Shown here: piece by piece, positions 46,332 to 55,847 of the stretch | Layout of the letters: each line of letters starts with the position of its first letter | Numbering within the stretch: the stretch's first letter is position 1 | Source: Saccharothrix sp. ALI-22-I | Lineage (GTDB): Bacteria; Actinomycetota; Actinomycetes; Mycobacteriales; Pseudonocardiaceae | Direction of reading: 5' to 3' | DNA length: 64,000 nt | Assembly (NCBI RefSeq): GCF_001984175.1 | Contig: NZ_MTQP01000068.1 | Span: 496,001 to 560,000, forward strand | Program-made: the position numbers and the translations under genes | The notes under the pieces: model-generated | What the model saw: the letters and a program-made list of their open reading frames with translations, nothing else | The model's database searches: none | What the model was told of the DNA's origin: nothing

Positions 46332-47365
46332 CAGTGAGCTCCCGTCCAGTCGAGGATGACCTTGCCGCACTTGCCCTCGCGAGCCGTCGCGAACGCCTGG
46401 TCGAAGGCGGTGTAGTCGAACCGGTGCGTGATCACCGGCGTCAGGTCGAGACCGCGTTGCAGCAGCACCGACATCGAGTACCAGGTCTCGAACATCTCCC
46501 GGCCGTAGATGCCCTTGATGTGCAGCATCTTCAGCACGACGCTGCTCCAGTCGACCGCGAACTCCTCGGCGGGCAGCCCGAGCACGGCGATCCGACCGCC
46601 GTGGGCCATGTTGCCGATCATCTCCTGCAACGCGATCGGCTTGCCGGACATCTCCATGCCGATGTCGAAGCCCTCGGACATGCCCAGTTCGGACTGGGCC
46701 TCGGAGATGGTGCGCTCGGAGACGTTCAACGCGAGGTCCACGCCGACCTTGCGGGCCAGCTCCAGCCGGTGCTCGCTCACGTCGGTGATGGCGACGTTGC
46801 GCGCGCCGGCGTGCTTGGCCACGGCCGCCGCCATGATCCCGATCGGGCCCGCGCCGGTGATCAGCACGTCCTCGCCGATGACCGGGAACGACAGCGCGGT
46901 GTGCACGGCGTTGCCGAACGGGTCGAAGATCGCCGCCACGTCCAGGTCGACCGGCGCGCGGTGCACCCAGGCGTTCTGCTCGGGCAGCACCACGTACTGC
47001 GCGAACGCCCCGTCGTTGTGCACGCCCAGGCCGCGTGTGTTGGCGCACAGGTGCCGCCGGCCTGCCTTGCAGTTGCGACACGTCCCGCACACCAGGTGGC
47101 CCTCGCCGCTGACCAGGTCGCCGACCTTCACCCCGGTCACCGAGGCGCCGATCTCCACGACCTCGCCGACGAACTCGTGCCCGAGCACCAGCGGCGCGTG
47201 GATGTTGTGCGCGGCCCACTCGTCCCACGAGTCGATGTGCAGGTCCGTGCCGCAGATACCGGTCCGCAGCACCCGGACCACGACGTCACCGGGACCCGGG
47301 GTGGGGTCCGGAACGTCGGTCAACGACAGTCCCGGCCCCGCGGTCGCCTTGACCAGTGCCTTCAT
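46331..47365 (-). CDS. tdh: L-threonine 3-dehydrogenase
   Basis: A 344-residue zinc-dependent medium-chain dehydrogenase. Catalytic zinc site CGTDLH and GHEFVGEV; structural zinc cysteines in [18 protein letters not shown]-binding [14 protein letters not shown]. It oxidises threonine to 2-amino-3-ketobutyrate, the substrate of Kbl. ATG 47365 has AGGAG upstream, though spaced 12 bases away. Confidence 0.96.
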
Positions 47366-47448
47366 GCCGGCGAGTGTGCTCCTGGTCGACTTGTGCAGTC
47401 CATCAGGACTTTCTGAATTCACTCGTAAGGTCAGCTTCACAGGATTGT

Positions 47449-47550
47449 GGCACTGCCATCGAACTGCTCGACGAAGATGGCCTGGAAGGCCTGAACCTGC
47501 GCGGCCTGGGCACACGGCTCGACGGCCTCGAAGCCCGCCTCGCGACCTGG
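47449..47550 (+). pseudogene. Remnant of a TetR-type DNA-binding domain
   Basis: The plus-strand frame reads [22 protein letters not shown], very like the first two helices of a TetR HTH (for example AxxLLDExGLxxLxLRxLAxxL). No start, recognition helix or ligand domain follows; the match ends a few bases before the convergent toxin stop. It is a decayed gene fragment. Confidence 0.6.
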
Positions 47551-47553
47551 GGA

Positions 47554-48057
47554 CTACAGGTCGAGAGCCTTGCGCAGCGTGGCGACCTTCACCACCAGCC
47601 GCAGCGGGTTGTCCACTACCGGCTTGAACTCGTGCTTGCGGTAGAACGCCGCCGCATGATCGTCGATGGCGTCGACCACGAGCAGACGTCCGGACGCCTT
47701 CTCGGCGGCCTCGACCACCGTCCTCATGGCGTCGCGAAGGAGTTCGGCACCGAGTCCTCCGCCGTGCAGGGTCTGGTCAAGGGCCAGCTTCGTCAACAGA
47801 TACCCCGGCACCGCCGTGCTGAGCCCTCCCGCGAGATTCGTCGTCAGCTCGGTTCTGGCGAGCAAGTGCGGGACGATCGCGTAATAGGCCACCACGCGGT
47901 CGTTGCCCAGGGGCGTCCACACGTAAGTGCGTCCTGTGCCGCGGGCGATCGCATGGGCGGCGTGGCCCCTGAGCCAGTCATTGAGTTCCGGAACACCGCA
48001 GTCGAACTCGGCCAGGTCATGGAGCGGGGCAAGAGCGGAGGATGCCCAGTCGATCAC
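47554..48057 (-). CDS. GNAT toxin of a type II toxin-antitoxin system (TacT/AtaT-like)
   Basis: A 167-residue acetyltransferase starting with the typical [19 protein letters not shown] segment of GNAT toxins; the acetyl-CoA loop is [20 protein letters not shown] and the tail has [13 protein letters not shown]. Family members acetylate aminoacyl-tRNA and stop translation. GTG 48057 overlaps the antitoxin stop (GTGA). Confidence 0.92.
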   Translation of the reverse strand: MIDWASSALAPLHDLAEFDCGVPELNDWLRGHAAHAIARGTGRTYVWTPLGNDRVVAYYAIVPHLLARTELTTNLAGGLSTAVPGYLLTKLALDQTLHGGGLGAELLRDAMRTVVEAAEKASGRLLVVDAIDDHAAAFYRKHEFKPVVDNPLRLVVKVATLRKALDL

Positions 48058-48323
48058 CTGCGTACGACCCTCGACGGCCGCTTGGCGAGCCTTGCCAGCT
48101 CAGGGGCCTCATCAGGCACGTCCAAGGCCGCCATCAGTTCATCGAACTGCTCAGCCGGCATGAACGTCACGTCAGCCGCCCCCAGTACTTTGTCCGCAGC
48201 GGCGATCGACGCCTCCGCCACAAAGGAGCTGGTCGACTGCCGTGTCAACGCCGCGGCCCGCTCCAGCCGCGCTTTGATCGCGGGGTCGAGCCGGAGTTCG
48301 AGGCGAGCGTCTTTGGCGGGCAT
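48054..48323 (-). CDS. DUF1778 antitoxin
   Basis: An 89-residue ribbon-helix-helix antitoxin (RLELRLDPAIKARLERAAALTRQSTSSFVAEASIAAADKVL) with a C-terminal toxin-binding tail (FDELMAALDVPDEAPELARLAKRPS). It should neutralise the GNAT toxin and repress the operon. ATG 48323 lies seven bases after TACAGT (48331-48336), so the operon mRNA is probably leaderless. Confidence 0.92.
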   Translation of the reverse strand: MPAKDARLELRLDPAIKARLERAAALTRQSTSSFVAEASIAAADKVLGAADVTFMPAEQFDELMAALDVPDEAPELARLAKRPSRVVRR

Positions 48324-48332
48324 GTCCGCGAC

Positions 48333-48354
48333 TGTACGGCAGTTTGTCCGTACA
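48333..48354. promoter_or_regulatory. Antitoxin operator
   Basis: Inverted repeat TGTACGG / CCGTACA with an 8-base spacer, overlapping the -10 box of the toxin-antitoxin promoter. Likely site of autorepression by the ribbon-helix-helix antitoxin. Confidence 0.7.
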
Positions 48355-48394
48355 TAGCGAAGACAATGCTGATCAACCACTCGATGGTGTGCCG

Positions 48395-48964
48395 TCACGC
48401 GTGCCGGAACCAGCGCGCCTTCTTCTTGATCTCCACCGACCCGGCCCGCACCGCGCCGTGCACCACGAAGTGCGGACGCCCGTTCGCGCCCGACCCCACC
48501 TTGTCCTTCAGGCTGCTCGCGGCCAGCTCTACGCCCTCGGCGTTGACCGTCGCGCCGTCCGGCAGCACCAGCTTCACCGACCCGGCCGTCACGTCCAGCT
48601 CGATGTCCACCACCTCGTGCGCGATGGAGGCCTCGCGGAAGTCCAACTCCGTCGAGCCCATCCGGCTGTGCACCACGAGCTGCCGGGGCACCGTCCAGTT
48701 GCCCTTGCGGTTGATCGTCGACATGGTGGCCTTCAGCTCCTGCCGGTCCTGCGGCACGAGCACGGCCTGCTCGTTGTGCACCATGCCCGGCAGGTCCAGC
48801 AGCACGGCGTTGAGCTGGCCGCGGGTGCGTGCGGCCAGGGCCGTGTCGGTGCGCTCGGTGAACTCGTCCAACGTGATCAGCCCGCGGCCGATCGCCTTCT
48901 GCAAGAGCCCGACGACGTGTTCCCGCTCCGCGTCGGACACCCGGAAGTCCTTGGGGTCGGTCAT
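48395..48964 (-). CDS. DUF1707/LiaF-like protein
   Basis: A 189-residue protein with an N-terminal DUF1707 domain (FRVSDAEREHVVGLLQKAIGRGLITLDEFTERTDTALAARTRGQL) and a C-terminal YvqF/LiaF-like beta domain (about 95-180). No membrane helix. It starts three bases after the response regulator stop, with GGAGGG inside that gene. Together they resemble LiaFSR envelope-stress modules. Confidence 0.88.
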   Translation of the reverse strand: MTDPKDFRVSDAEREHVVGLLQKAIGRGLITLDEFTERTDTALAARTRGQLNAVLLDLPGMVHNEQAVLVPQDRQELKATMSTINRKGNWTVPRQLVVHSRMGSTELDFREASIAHEVVDIELDVTAGSVKLVLPDGATVNAEGVELAASSLKDKVGSGANGRPHFVVHGAVRAGSVEIKKKARWFRHA

Positions 48965-48967
48965 GGC

Positions 48968-49618
48968 TCAGCCCTCCGGCTCGACGTCGAGCCCGTGCTC
49001 GATCGCGTACCGCGCCAGCTCGACGCGGTTGTGCAGTTGGAGCTTGCGCAGGGTGGACTGCACGTGGTTCTCCACCGTCCGGTGCGAGATGACCAGCCGG
49101 TTCGCGATCTGCCGGGCCGTCAGCCCCTTGGCCACCAGCCGCAGCACCTCGGTCTCCCGCTCGGTGAGCTGCGGCTTGTCGTCGTCCGGCGTGGCGGCCA
49201 TCCGCCGGTACTCGCCGAGCACCAGCCCCGCCAGGCCCGCGGTGAACACCGCGTCGCCGGCGGCGGTCCGGTTCACCGCCTCCACCAGCTCCTCGGCCGA
49301 CGCCGATTTCACCAGGTAACCGGACGCGCCCGCCTTCACCGCCTCCAGCACGTCGCTGTGCTCGCCGCTCGCCGACAGCACCAGCACCCGGGTGCCCGAC
49401 AACGACCCGGTGATCACCGTCGTCGCCTCGACCCCCGTCGTCTCCCCCAGGTTGAGGTCCATCAGCACCACGTCCGGCCGCACCGCGCGGGCGATCCGCA
49501 CCGCCGACGCGGCGTCACCGGCGGTCGCGACCACCTCGAAACCGCGTTCGGCCAGGTCACGCGCGACACCGTCGCGCCACAGCGGGTGGTCGTCCACCAC
49601 CATCACGGACACGCTCAT
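48968..49618 (-). CDS. NarL/LiaR-type response regulator
   Basis: A 216-residue regulator with a receiver domain (VMVVDDHPLWRDGVAR; phosphoacceptor Asp in VVLMDLNLGE) and a C-terminal LuxR HTH (LTERETEVLRLVAKGLTARQIANRLVISHRTVENHVQSTLRKL). ATG 49618 overlaps the kinase stop (ATGA). The partner is the upstream kinase. Confidence 0.95.
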   Translation of the reverse strand: MSVSVMVVDDHPLWRDGVARDLAERGFEVVATAGDAASAVRIARAVRPDVVLMDLNLGETTGVEATTVITGSLSGTRVLVLSASGEHSDVLEAVKAGASGYLVKSASAEELVEAVNRTAAGDAVFTAGLAGLVLGEYRRMAATPDDDKPQLTERETEVLRLVAKGLTARQIANRLVISHRTVENHVQSTLRKLQLHNRVELARYAIEHGLDVEPEG

Positions 49619-50721
49619 CTGAAAACCCGAACCTCCCACTCGGTGCCCTCCCCCGGCCCCGTTTGCAGCTCAAGGGTCCCACGCAGCGCTTCCACCCGGC
49701 CCCGGATGGACTGGGCGACACCCATCCGGCCCTCCGCCTCGGCGGAGGCGAGCCGCCCCTCCGGGATGCCGGGGCCGTCGTCGCGCACGCTGAGCACGAC
49801 CTCCTCGCCGAGGTCTTCGAGCAGTACCCACGCCCGCGCGTCCGCCCCCGCGTGCTTGTCCACGTTGGACAGCGCCTCGCGCACGACGGCGGTCAGCTCG
49901 ATCGCCGTCGCGGCGGGCAGCATCACCTGCGTCGCCGGTGTGGACACCTGGATCCGCGGCGTGGCGAGCAGTTGCAGCGCCGGCCGCAGGTCCGCGTCAC
50001 CATCCACTGTGGACTCCGTCGGCGCGGCCGCCACCAGCGACCGCAGCGCGACTTCCTGCTCACCGGCCAACTCGGCCAGTTCCGCGGCCTCACCGCCGAG
50101 TTCCGTGCCGCGTTTGCGCACCCGCGCCAGCACCTGCAGCACACCGTCGTGAATGGACCGTGCCAGCCGCTCGCGTTCCGCGGTGGCCGCCTCGGTCCGC
50201 AACGCCTGCGCCAGCCGCACCGCCGAACGGCGTGCCGTGGACGACGCCATGCCGACCACGAACCCGGCGCCGGTCAGCAGGACCACGTCCCGCACCAGGT
50301 CGACGCTGAGCCCACCGCGGTTGAGGTAGGTGCTCAACCCGACCGCGAACCCGGACGCCGCGCCCGCGATCTGCCCGCCGAGCGCGCCCGCAGCCACCGG
50401 CGGTACGGCCGCCCAGATCGTGGTGATCAGCGGAACGTTGAACAGGAACTGAGCATCCGTCATGATCAGCGGTGACAGGGACATCAGGCCGCACGTGATC
50501 ACGAGGTCGGCCACCACGATCCACGGCCGCCGCCCGCTCTCCCGGCTGTAGGCCTGGATGGTGAACACCGACCACAGGGCCATCGCCGCGATCGTCGCCC
50601 ACGCCAGCCACGGCCGCTCGTACTCGTCGTGCTGGTCGATCGCGTTGCCCAAAGCGAACAGGAACGTCACTACGCGTAGCGCAACCGTTCCCCGCCAGAG
50701 GTGCGCGACCGGGTCTTCCAT
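49615..50721 (-). CDS. Sensor histidine kinase (NarX/LiaS type)
   Basis: A 368-residue kinase with about five or six N-terminal membrane helices (1-160), a HisKA_3 dimerisation region with the phospho-histidine in RLARSIHDGVLQVL, and an HATPase domain (VVREALSNVDKHAGA, DDGPGIPEGRL). There is no large outside loop, as in intramembrane-sensing kinases. ATG 50721, or GTG 50724 one codon earlier, which fits AGGGG better. Confidence 0.92.
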   Translation of the reverse strand: MEDPVAHLWRGTVALRVVTFLFALGNAIDQHDEYERPWLAWATIAAMALWSVFTIQAYSRESGRRPWIVVADLVITCGLMSLSPLIMTDAQFLFNVPLITTIWAAVPPVAAGALGGQIAGAASGFAVGLSTYLNRGGLSVDLVRDVVLLTGAGFVVGMASSTARRSAVRLAQALRTEAATAERERLARSIHDGVLQVLARVRKRGTELGGEAAELAELAGEQEVALRSLVAAAPTESTVDGDADLRPALQLLATPRIQVSTPATQVMLPAATAIELTAVVREALSNVDKHAGADARAWVLLEDLGEEVVLSVRDDGPGIPEGRLASAEAEGRMGVAQSIRGRVEALRGTLELQTGPGEGTEWEVRVFR

Positions 50722-50925
50722 CACCGATGACCCCTGATCGGATGGCTTCGTGTGCACGGTGTGCTCCCTTCGCGCCCAATCTTGCCGTGTCCGAGTGGCG
50801 TAGCTAACCCCCAGGTGGCCGTCTGTTCCGACATCGACATGTGTGAAAGGCTGGCAGGAGTCACCGTGTGTGATCTTCTGGGGGAAGACGCTCTCGTAGG
50901 CTGCTGTGGCGAGGGAGGGCCGATC

Positions 50926-52122
50926 GTGCGCCACTGGCCACTGTGGACGCTGAAGCGCTCCGCGCTGGCCTACTGGCTGCTCGTGGACCTCGCCGCGCTG
51001 GCCGTCGTCGTCTACGCGATCGTGTCGTCGCCGCAGCCCGCACCCGGTGAGATCGGCCGGTTCGCGGCCATCGCGGGCACCGCCGGCGCGGTGATCATCG
51101 GCAGTTCGATCTACAGCCACCGGATCGGCGACTCCGAGCGCAACCCGTGGGCGGCCCACCTCTGCTACCTGACCGCGGGCCTGGTGGCGCTGCCGTGCAA
51201 CCTGCTCGTCCTGTTGCTGTTCGGCCCCGCGCTGCACGGTGTGCTGGGCAAACGCCCCGAGTCGTACCGCTGGGTGTTCACCCTCGCCGCGACGGCGCTG
51301 GCCGTGTTCGGCACCCGTTACGTCATCGGTTGGGCCGAGCCGAGCACGGACCTGGGGATCATGGTGCTCGGCGCGACGGTGCTACTGGTGCTCCGCGCCG
51401 GCCTGATCGCGCTCGGCCTGAAGCTGCGCAGCCCGCACGCCCCCGGTGAGGAGGTCGTCGGCGAGCCGATCGACGCCGTGCTGGGCATCGTCGCGGTGAG
51501 CATCGGTGGTCTCATGGGTTTCGCCGCCGCGGCCACCCCGGTGCACGCGCTGATGGCGGGCCCGCCGCTGGCCCTGCTGGAACGCGCCGCACAGTTGCCG
51601 CAGTGGCGCCGTTCCGCGCAACGCGACGCGAAGACGGGCCTGGCCAACGCCGTGCACTGGGACAGCCGGGCGCGCTACGAGCTGTCGAAGGCACGGGTCC
51701 GCGAGCGGCCGATGGCCGTGATGCTGCTCGACCTGGACCACTTCAAGCGGGTCAACGACGAGGTCGGCCACCTGGCGGGCGATTCGGCGCTGAGCGCGGT
51801 GGCCGTGCTGCTCACCAGCACCGTGCGCAGCGGTGACCTGGTCGGCCGCTTCGGCGGCGAGGAGTTCGTCGTGCTCCTGCCCGACGCCGAACCGGCCATC
51901 GCGCGTTCGGTGGCCCAACGCGTGCGGCACGCCGTGGCCGACCTGGCCGTGCCCACGGTCGCCACGGACGGCCGGGAACACCTGCTCACCGGCCTGACGG
52001 TGAGCATCGGTGTGGCCACCACCCAGCGGTTCGGCTACGAACTGCCGGATCTGCTGGTGGCCGCCGACTCCGCCCTGCTCGCCGCCAAGGGCTACGGCCG
52101 CAACCTGGTCGAGATGGCCTGA
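50926..52122 (+). CDS. Diguanylate cyclase (membrane GGDEF protein)
   Basis: A 398-residue protein with about seven N-terminal helices (10-225) and a C-terminal GGDEF domain (about 240-395). The active-site motif is RFGGEEF, fully conserved, with DLDHFKRVNDEVGH upstream, so it should make cyclic di-GMP. GTG 50926 follows a perfect GGGAGGG; TAGGCT (50897-50902) is a likely -10. It diverges from the LiaFSR-like operon. Confidence 0.93.
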   Translation: MRHWPLWTLKRSALAYWLLVDLAALAVVVYAIVSSPQPAPGEIGRFAAIAGTAGAVIIGSSIYSHRIGDSERNPWAAHLCYLTAGLVALPCNLLVLLLFGPALHGVLGKRPESYRWVFTLAATALAVFGTRYVIGWAEPSTDLGIMVLGATVLLVLRAGLIALGLKLRSPHAPGEEVVGEPIDAVLGIVAVSIGGLMGFAAAATPVHALMAGPPLALLERAAQLPQWRRSAQRDAKTGLANAVHWDSRARYELSKARVRERPMAVMLLDLDHFKRVNDEVGHLAGDSALSAVAVLLTSTVRSGDLVGRFGGEEFVVLLPDAEPAIARSVAQRVRHAVADLAVPTVATDGREHLLTGLTVSIGVATTQRFGYELPDLLVAADSALLAAKGYGRNLVEMA

Positions 52123-52123
52123 C

Positions 52124-53344
52124 TCACTTCTTCCCGCTGTGCTCCGCGGTCGGGTCCTCGGTGTCGTCGACGTCCTCTGTCTGATCGCCGGCTCCGCCGG
52201 CGGAAACCCGTTCCCCACCGGTGTCCACCGGACCGCTCTCCTGCGGTTCGTGCACGTCGACCTCATCCGGCTCGACGGCCTTGTCCGACTCCGACAGCAA
52301 CGACCGGATCCCCGAGTTCAGCACCGCCAGCAGCGGCACGGACAGCAGTGCGCCCGCGATACCGCTGACGACCAACCCGGTGGTGATCGCCAGCACCACG
52401 GCCAACGGGTGCAGCTTCACCGCGCGCCCCAGCAGCAGCGGTTGCAGCACGTGGCTCTCCAGCTGCATCACGCCGATCAGCACGGCCAGGATGATCAGCG
52501 CCTCCAGCGGCCCGTTGGCCACCAACGCCACCAACACCGCCACCGCACCCGTGATCACCGCACCGACGATCGGGATGAACGCGCCGAGGAACACCAGCGC
52601 CGACAGCGGCACGACCAGCGGCACGTCCACGATCCACAGCCCGACACCGACACCGACCGCGTCCACCACGGCCACCAGCGCGGTCGCCCGCACGTACGAC
52701 ACCAGCGAGGCGAACCCGCGCCGTCCCGCCACATCGGCCCGCCCGCGCACGTCGCTGGGCACGATCCGGATCATGAACCGCCAGATCCCGTCGCCGTCGT
52801 GCAGGAAGAAGATGAGCGTGAACAGCGCCAGGATCAGCCCGGTCAGCAGCTCGCCGACGGTCGCCGCCGTGGTGAGCGCGCCGGAGGTGATCTCGGACTG
52901 GTTCTCCTTGAGCGTCTCCACCACCCGGTCCAGGTACTGCTGCAGCTGCACCTCGCTCAGGTGCAGCGGCCCGTCCCTGAGCCAGTCGCGGATGGTGTCC
53001 AGGCTCGCGCTGATCTGTTCCTGCAACTGCGGCAGGCCCTTGGAGAACTCGGTGATGACGAACGTGAGCACGCCGCCGACGACCGCGATGCCCGCGACCA
53101 GCACCACACCCGTGGACAGCCCGCGCGGCATGCCCGCCCGGGTGAGCTGCGACACCGCGGGCGACAGCAGCGCGGCCAGCAGCAGCGCCACCCCGGCCGG
53201 GATGACGATCGCGGCCAGGAACCCGACCACGTGGAACACCACGTAGAGAGCGGCGATCACCGCCACGAAACGCCAGCTCAACGCCGCGGTCACGAGCAGC
53301 AGCTTCGGCACCCTGTCGCTGATCTTCGACTCCGTCCCCGTCAC
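52124..53344 (-). CDS. AI-2E family transporter (PerM-type)
   Basis: A 406-residue protein with about eight helices and the AI-2E_transport signatures (PRGLSTGVVLVAGIAV, FLGAFIPIVGAVITGAVAVLVAL, LLGRAVKLHPLAVVLAI). Members export autoinducer-2 or move ions. It has a hydrophilic acidic tail (EPDEVDVHEPQES...). GTG 53344 is seven bases after TACCGT, suggesting a leaderless mRNA. Confidence 0.9.
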   Translation of the reverse strand: MTGTESKISDRVPKLLLVTAALSWRFVAVIAALYVVFHVVGFLAAIVIPAGVALLLAALLSPAVSQLTRAGMPRGLSTGVVLVAGIAVVGGVLTFVITEFSKGLPQLQEQISASLDTIRDWLRDGPLHLSEVQLQQYLDRVVETLKENQSEITSGALTTAATVGELLTGLILALFTLIFFLHDGDGIWRFMIRIVPSDVRGRADVAGRRGFASLVSYVRATALVAVVDAVGVGVGLWIVDVPLVVPLSALVFLGAFIPIVGAVITGAVAVLVALVANGPLEALIILAVLIGVMQLESHVLQPLLLGRAVKLHPLAVVLAITTGLVVSGIAGALLSVPLLAVLNSGIRSLLSESDKAVEPDEVDVHEPQESGPVDTGGERVSAGGAGDQTEDVDDTEDPTAEHSGKK

Positions 53345-53485
53345 GCCGATCACGGTAGTCCGCCACCACCCCGCGGGTAGGCCGGTCGGACCACACGAGT
53401 TCCCAGTTCGGGCATGTCGAACCCCACGTTTCCGGATTAGGCCAAACCCTGGCGGAACGCGCGCCGCGGGTGATCGGATCGGGAC

Positions 53486-55678
53486 GTGACCGCCGAGCAG
53501 ACCGCCGAGGACGCCGTGCGCGCCGCGTTCGCTGCCGGCCGTCCGCTGCGGTTCGACCCGAGGACGCCCAAGAAGGAGCGCACGGTCCGCGGCGAACTCC
53601 TCTCGTCCCTGCTCACCGACGGCTCGCGCAACGCCGCCCTGCGGCTGGTCGGCGCGAACGTCGTCGGCCCGTTCGCGGTGGAGGGCGCGCGGGTCGATCA
53701 CGTGATCGACTTCCTCGGCTGCACCTTCGAACGCCCGCCGGACTTCCGCATGGCCCACCTGGTCGGCCTGCGGATGCGCGGCTGCAAGGTCCCCGGCCTG
53801 TGGGGCCGCAACCTGCGCGTCGGCAGCGACCTGGTGCTGGAGGCCGGTTTCACCAGCGACGGCGTGGTCGACCTGACCGACGCCTCGGTCGACGGCACGT
53901 TCCGGCTGGCCGGCGCGGTGCTGCGGGGCACGGGCGGCGACCACGCCCTGCTGGCCGCCCGCATCCGCCTGTCGGGTTCGCTCCAGGCCATCGCGCTGCG
54001 CGCGGGCGGCGAGGTGCGGCTGCGCGGCGCGAACGTCGGCGGCAACGTGCACCTCGGCGGCGCGCGCCTGCTCAACGCCGGCCAAAACGCCCTCGACGCC
54101 ACCGGTGTCACCATCGCGGGCAACCTGTTCTGCGACGCCGAAGGCGGCCGGTTCACCGCCGAGGGCCGCATCCTGCTGGATGGCGCGCGCGTCGGCGGCA
54201 GCGTCGTGTTCTCCGGCGCCCGCCTGCACGCCAGCGTGGCCGACCGCCCGGTGCTGGTGATCCCGCGCGGCACCGCCGACGAGGCCGCCGCGCTCGTCGC
54301 CGACCGCATGCGGGTGGACGGCAACGTGGAGCTGGACGACGGCTTCACCTCCTCCGGCACGGTCCGCCTGCCCAACGCCGACATCGGCGGCTACCTGCGG
54401 CTGTCCGGCGCGGTGATCGGCCGCCGTGACGTGGTGGAGGAGCTGGCGGACCACACCGGCGAGGTCGTCCACCGCATCCCGGTGGCCCTGCACGCGGACG
54501 GCATCCAGGTGCGCGGCGACCTCGAAGCGCGCGGCGCGGTCAACGGCGCCTTCCAGAGCGGCGGCGAACGTGACTCCGCTCTGCGGGCCTACGGGCAGGT
54601 GCGCCTGGTGGACGCGCATGTAAGAGGAAGCGCATCTCTCTCCGGCGTCCAATTGCACGGCCCCGGCATCGACGTCCTGTTCGCCGACCGGCTGCGGGTC
54701 GGCGGCACGCTGTTCCTCCGCGACCTGCGCGCCCAGGGTTCGCTGCGGTTGCAGAACGCCGCGATCGGCTCCACCCTCGACTGCTCCGGTGCGTCGCTGA
54801 CCTCGCCGCGCCGCCGCCCGGACGGCACGGTGAAACCGTCGCTGGACGCCCGCGTGGCCACCATCGGCAAGGACTTCCTGTGCAGCCACGGCTTCACCGC
54901 CGCGGGCGGCGTGCGGATCCGGCTGGCCGAGGTCGGCAAGATGGCCACGTTCGCCGGCGCTCAGCTGGGCGGTCCGGGCAGCGACATCGCGCTGAACGCC
55001 TACGGCCTCACGGTGAGCCAACTCGTGCTGCGGATGTCCGAGGACCGCATCCCGGTCGGCCGGGTCGTGCTGACCAGGGTGAGCGCGGCGACCGTGACCG
55101 ACGGGCCGGGGCTGTGGGCGGCGACCGGCGGGGTGGACGTGGAGGACTTCACGTTCAGCGCGATCTCGTCCACGCCGCACGTCGACGTGCGCACCCGGCT
55201 GCGGTGGCTGCGCGAGGTGCAGCCGGACTTCGCGCCCGGACCGTACGAGCAGCTGGCCGCGGTGTACCGGGACGGTGGCGAGGAGGAGTTGGCGCAGCTG
55301 GTGCAGCTGGAGAAGCAGCACCGGCGCTACTCCGAACTCGGCGTCGCGGGCCGGGTGTGGGGGTTCCTCCAGCGCTGGACGGTCGGCTACGGCTACCGGC
55401 CGTGGCTCGCGATCGCCTGGCTGACCGCGTTCTGGCTGTTCGGCTCGGTGTGGTTCCTGGGCCACGAGATGCCGAAGCTCAACGACGACGAGTCGCCGTC
55501 GTGGAACGCGTGGCTGCTGTCGATGGACCTGCTGATCCCGATCGTGGATCTCGGCCAGGACGGCAAGTGGCGGTTCGGCGGCGCCTCGCAGTGGATCTCC
55601 AGCACGTTGATCGCGGTCGGCTGGATTCTGGCGTCCACGGCCGCCGCCGGCGCGGCACGAGTGCTCAAACGGGTCTGA
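53486..55678 (+). CDS. Beta-helix repeat membrane protein (pentapeptide/bactofilin-like)
   Basis: A 730-residue protein. Residues about 45-560 are made of short repeats such as VRLRGANVGGNVHLGGARL and IRLSGSL, each with alternating hydrophobic and small residues, typical of a right-handed beta-helix. Residues about 560-620 are helical, and two or three membrane helices follow (WLAIAWLTAFWLFGSVWFLG; WISSTLIAVGWILASTAAAG). Homologs in Streptomyces are often labelled membrane-associated oxidoreductase without evidence. Function unknown; perhaps a cytoplasmic scaffold tied to the membrane. GTG 53486. Confidence 0.8.
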   Translation: MTAEQTAEDAVRAAFAAGRPLRFDPRTPKKERTVRGELLSSLLTDGSRNAALRLVGANVVGPFAVEGARVDHVIDFLGCTFERPPDFRMAHLVGLRMRGCKVPGLWGRNLRVGSDLVLEAGFTSDGVVDLTDASVDGTFRLAGAVLRGTGGDHALLAARIRLSGSLQAIALRAGGEVRLRGANVGGNVHLGGARLLNAGQNALDATGVTIAGNLFCDAEGGRFTAEGRILLDGARVGGSVVFSGARLHASVADRPVLVIPRGTADEAAALVADRMRVDGNVELDDGFTSSGTVRLPNADIGGYLRLSGAVIGRRDVVEELADHTGEVVHRIPVALHADGIQVRGDLEARGAVNGAFQSGGERDSALRAYGQVRLVDAHVRGSASLSGVQLHGPGIDVLFADRLRVGGTLFLRDLRAQGSLRLQNAAIGSTLDCSGASLTSPRRRPDGTVKPSLDARVATIGKDFLCSHGFTAAGGVRIRLAEVGKMATFAGAQLGGPGSDIALNAYGLTVSQLVLRMSEDRIPVGRVVLTRVSAATVTDGPGLWAATGGVDVEDFTFSAISSTPHVDVRTRLRWLREVQPDFAPGPYEQLAAVYRDGGEEELAQLVQLEKQHRRYSELGVAGRVWGFLQRWTVGYGYRPWLAIAWLTAFWLFGSVWFLGHEMPKLNDDESPSWNAWLLSMDLLIPIVDLGQDGKWRFGGASQWISSTLIAVGWILASTAAAGAARVLKRV

Positions 55679-55847
55679 TTACCCACCGTCATGATCGACA
55701 ACACCGAGTGTTCGTCACACGATCCGGCGAACCAGGCGCCGAAGCAGTGCGCACCCGCCTCGGCTCCTGGCACTCTCACGTCGTCGGGTTGATCACTTGG
55801 ATCAAATCGCCGGCGAATCCCAGTGCTTATCGGTGGAGGTACCAGCG
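55679..55847. promoter_or_regulatory. Intergenic region with TTGATC-N5-GATCAA palindrome
   Basis: A perfect inverted repeat TTGATC/GATCAA at 55789-55805 lies 43 bases before the next start codon and could be an operator. No gene seen. Confidence 0.4.

Noticed and set aside
52124-55465. A 1113-codon minus-strand frame running through the beta-helix gene into the AI-2E transporter
   Set aside because: Only the last 406 codons match a family; the rest is the mirror of the plus-strand beta-helix gene with implausible composition.
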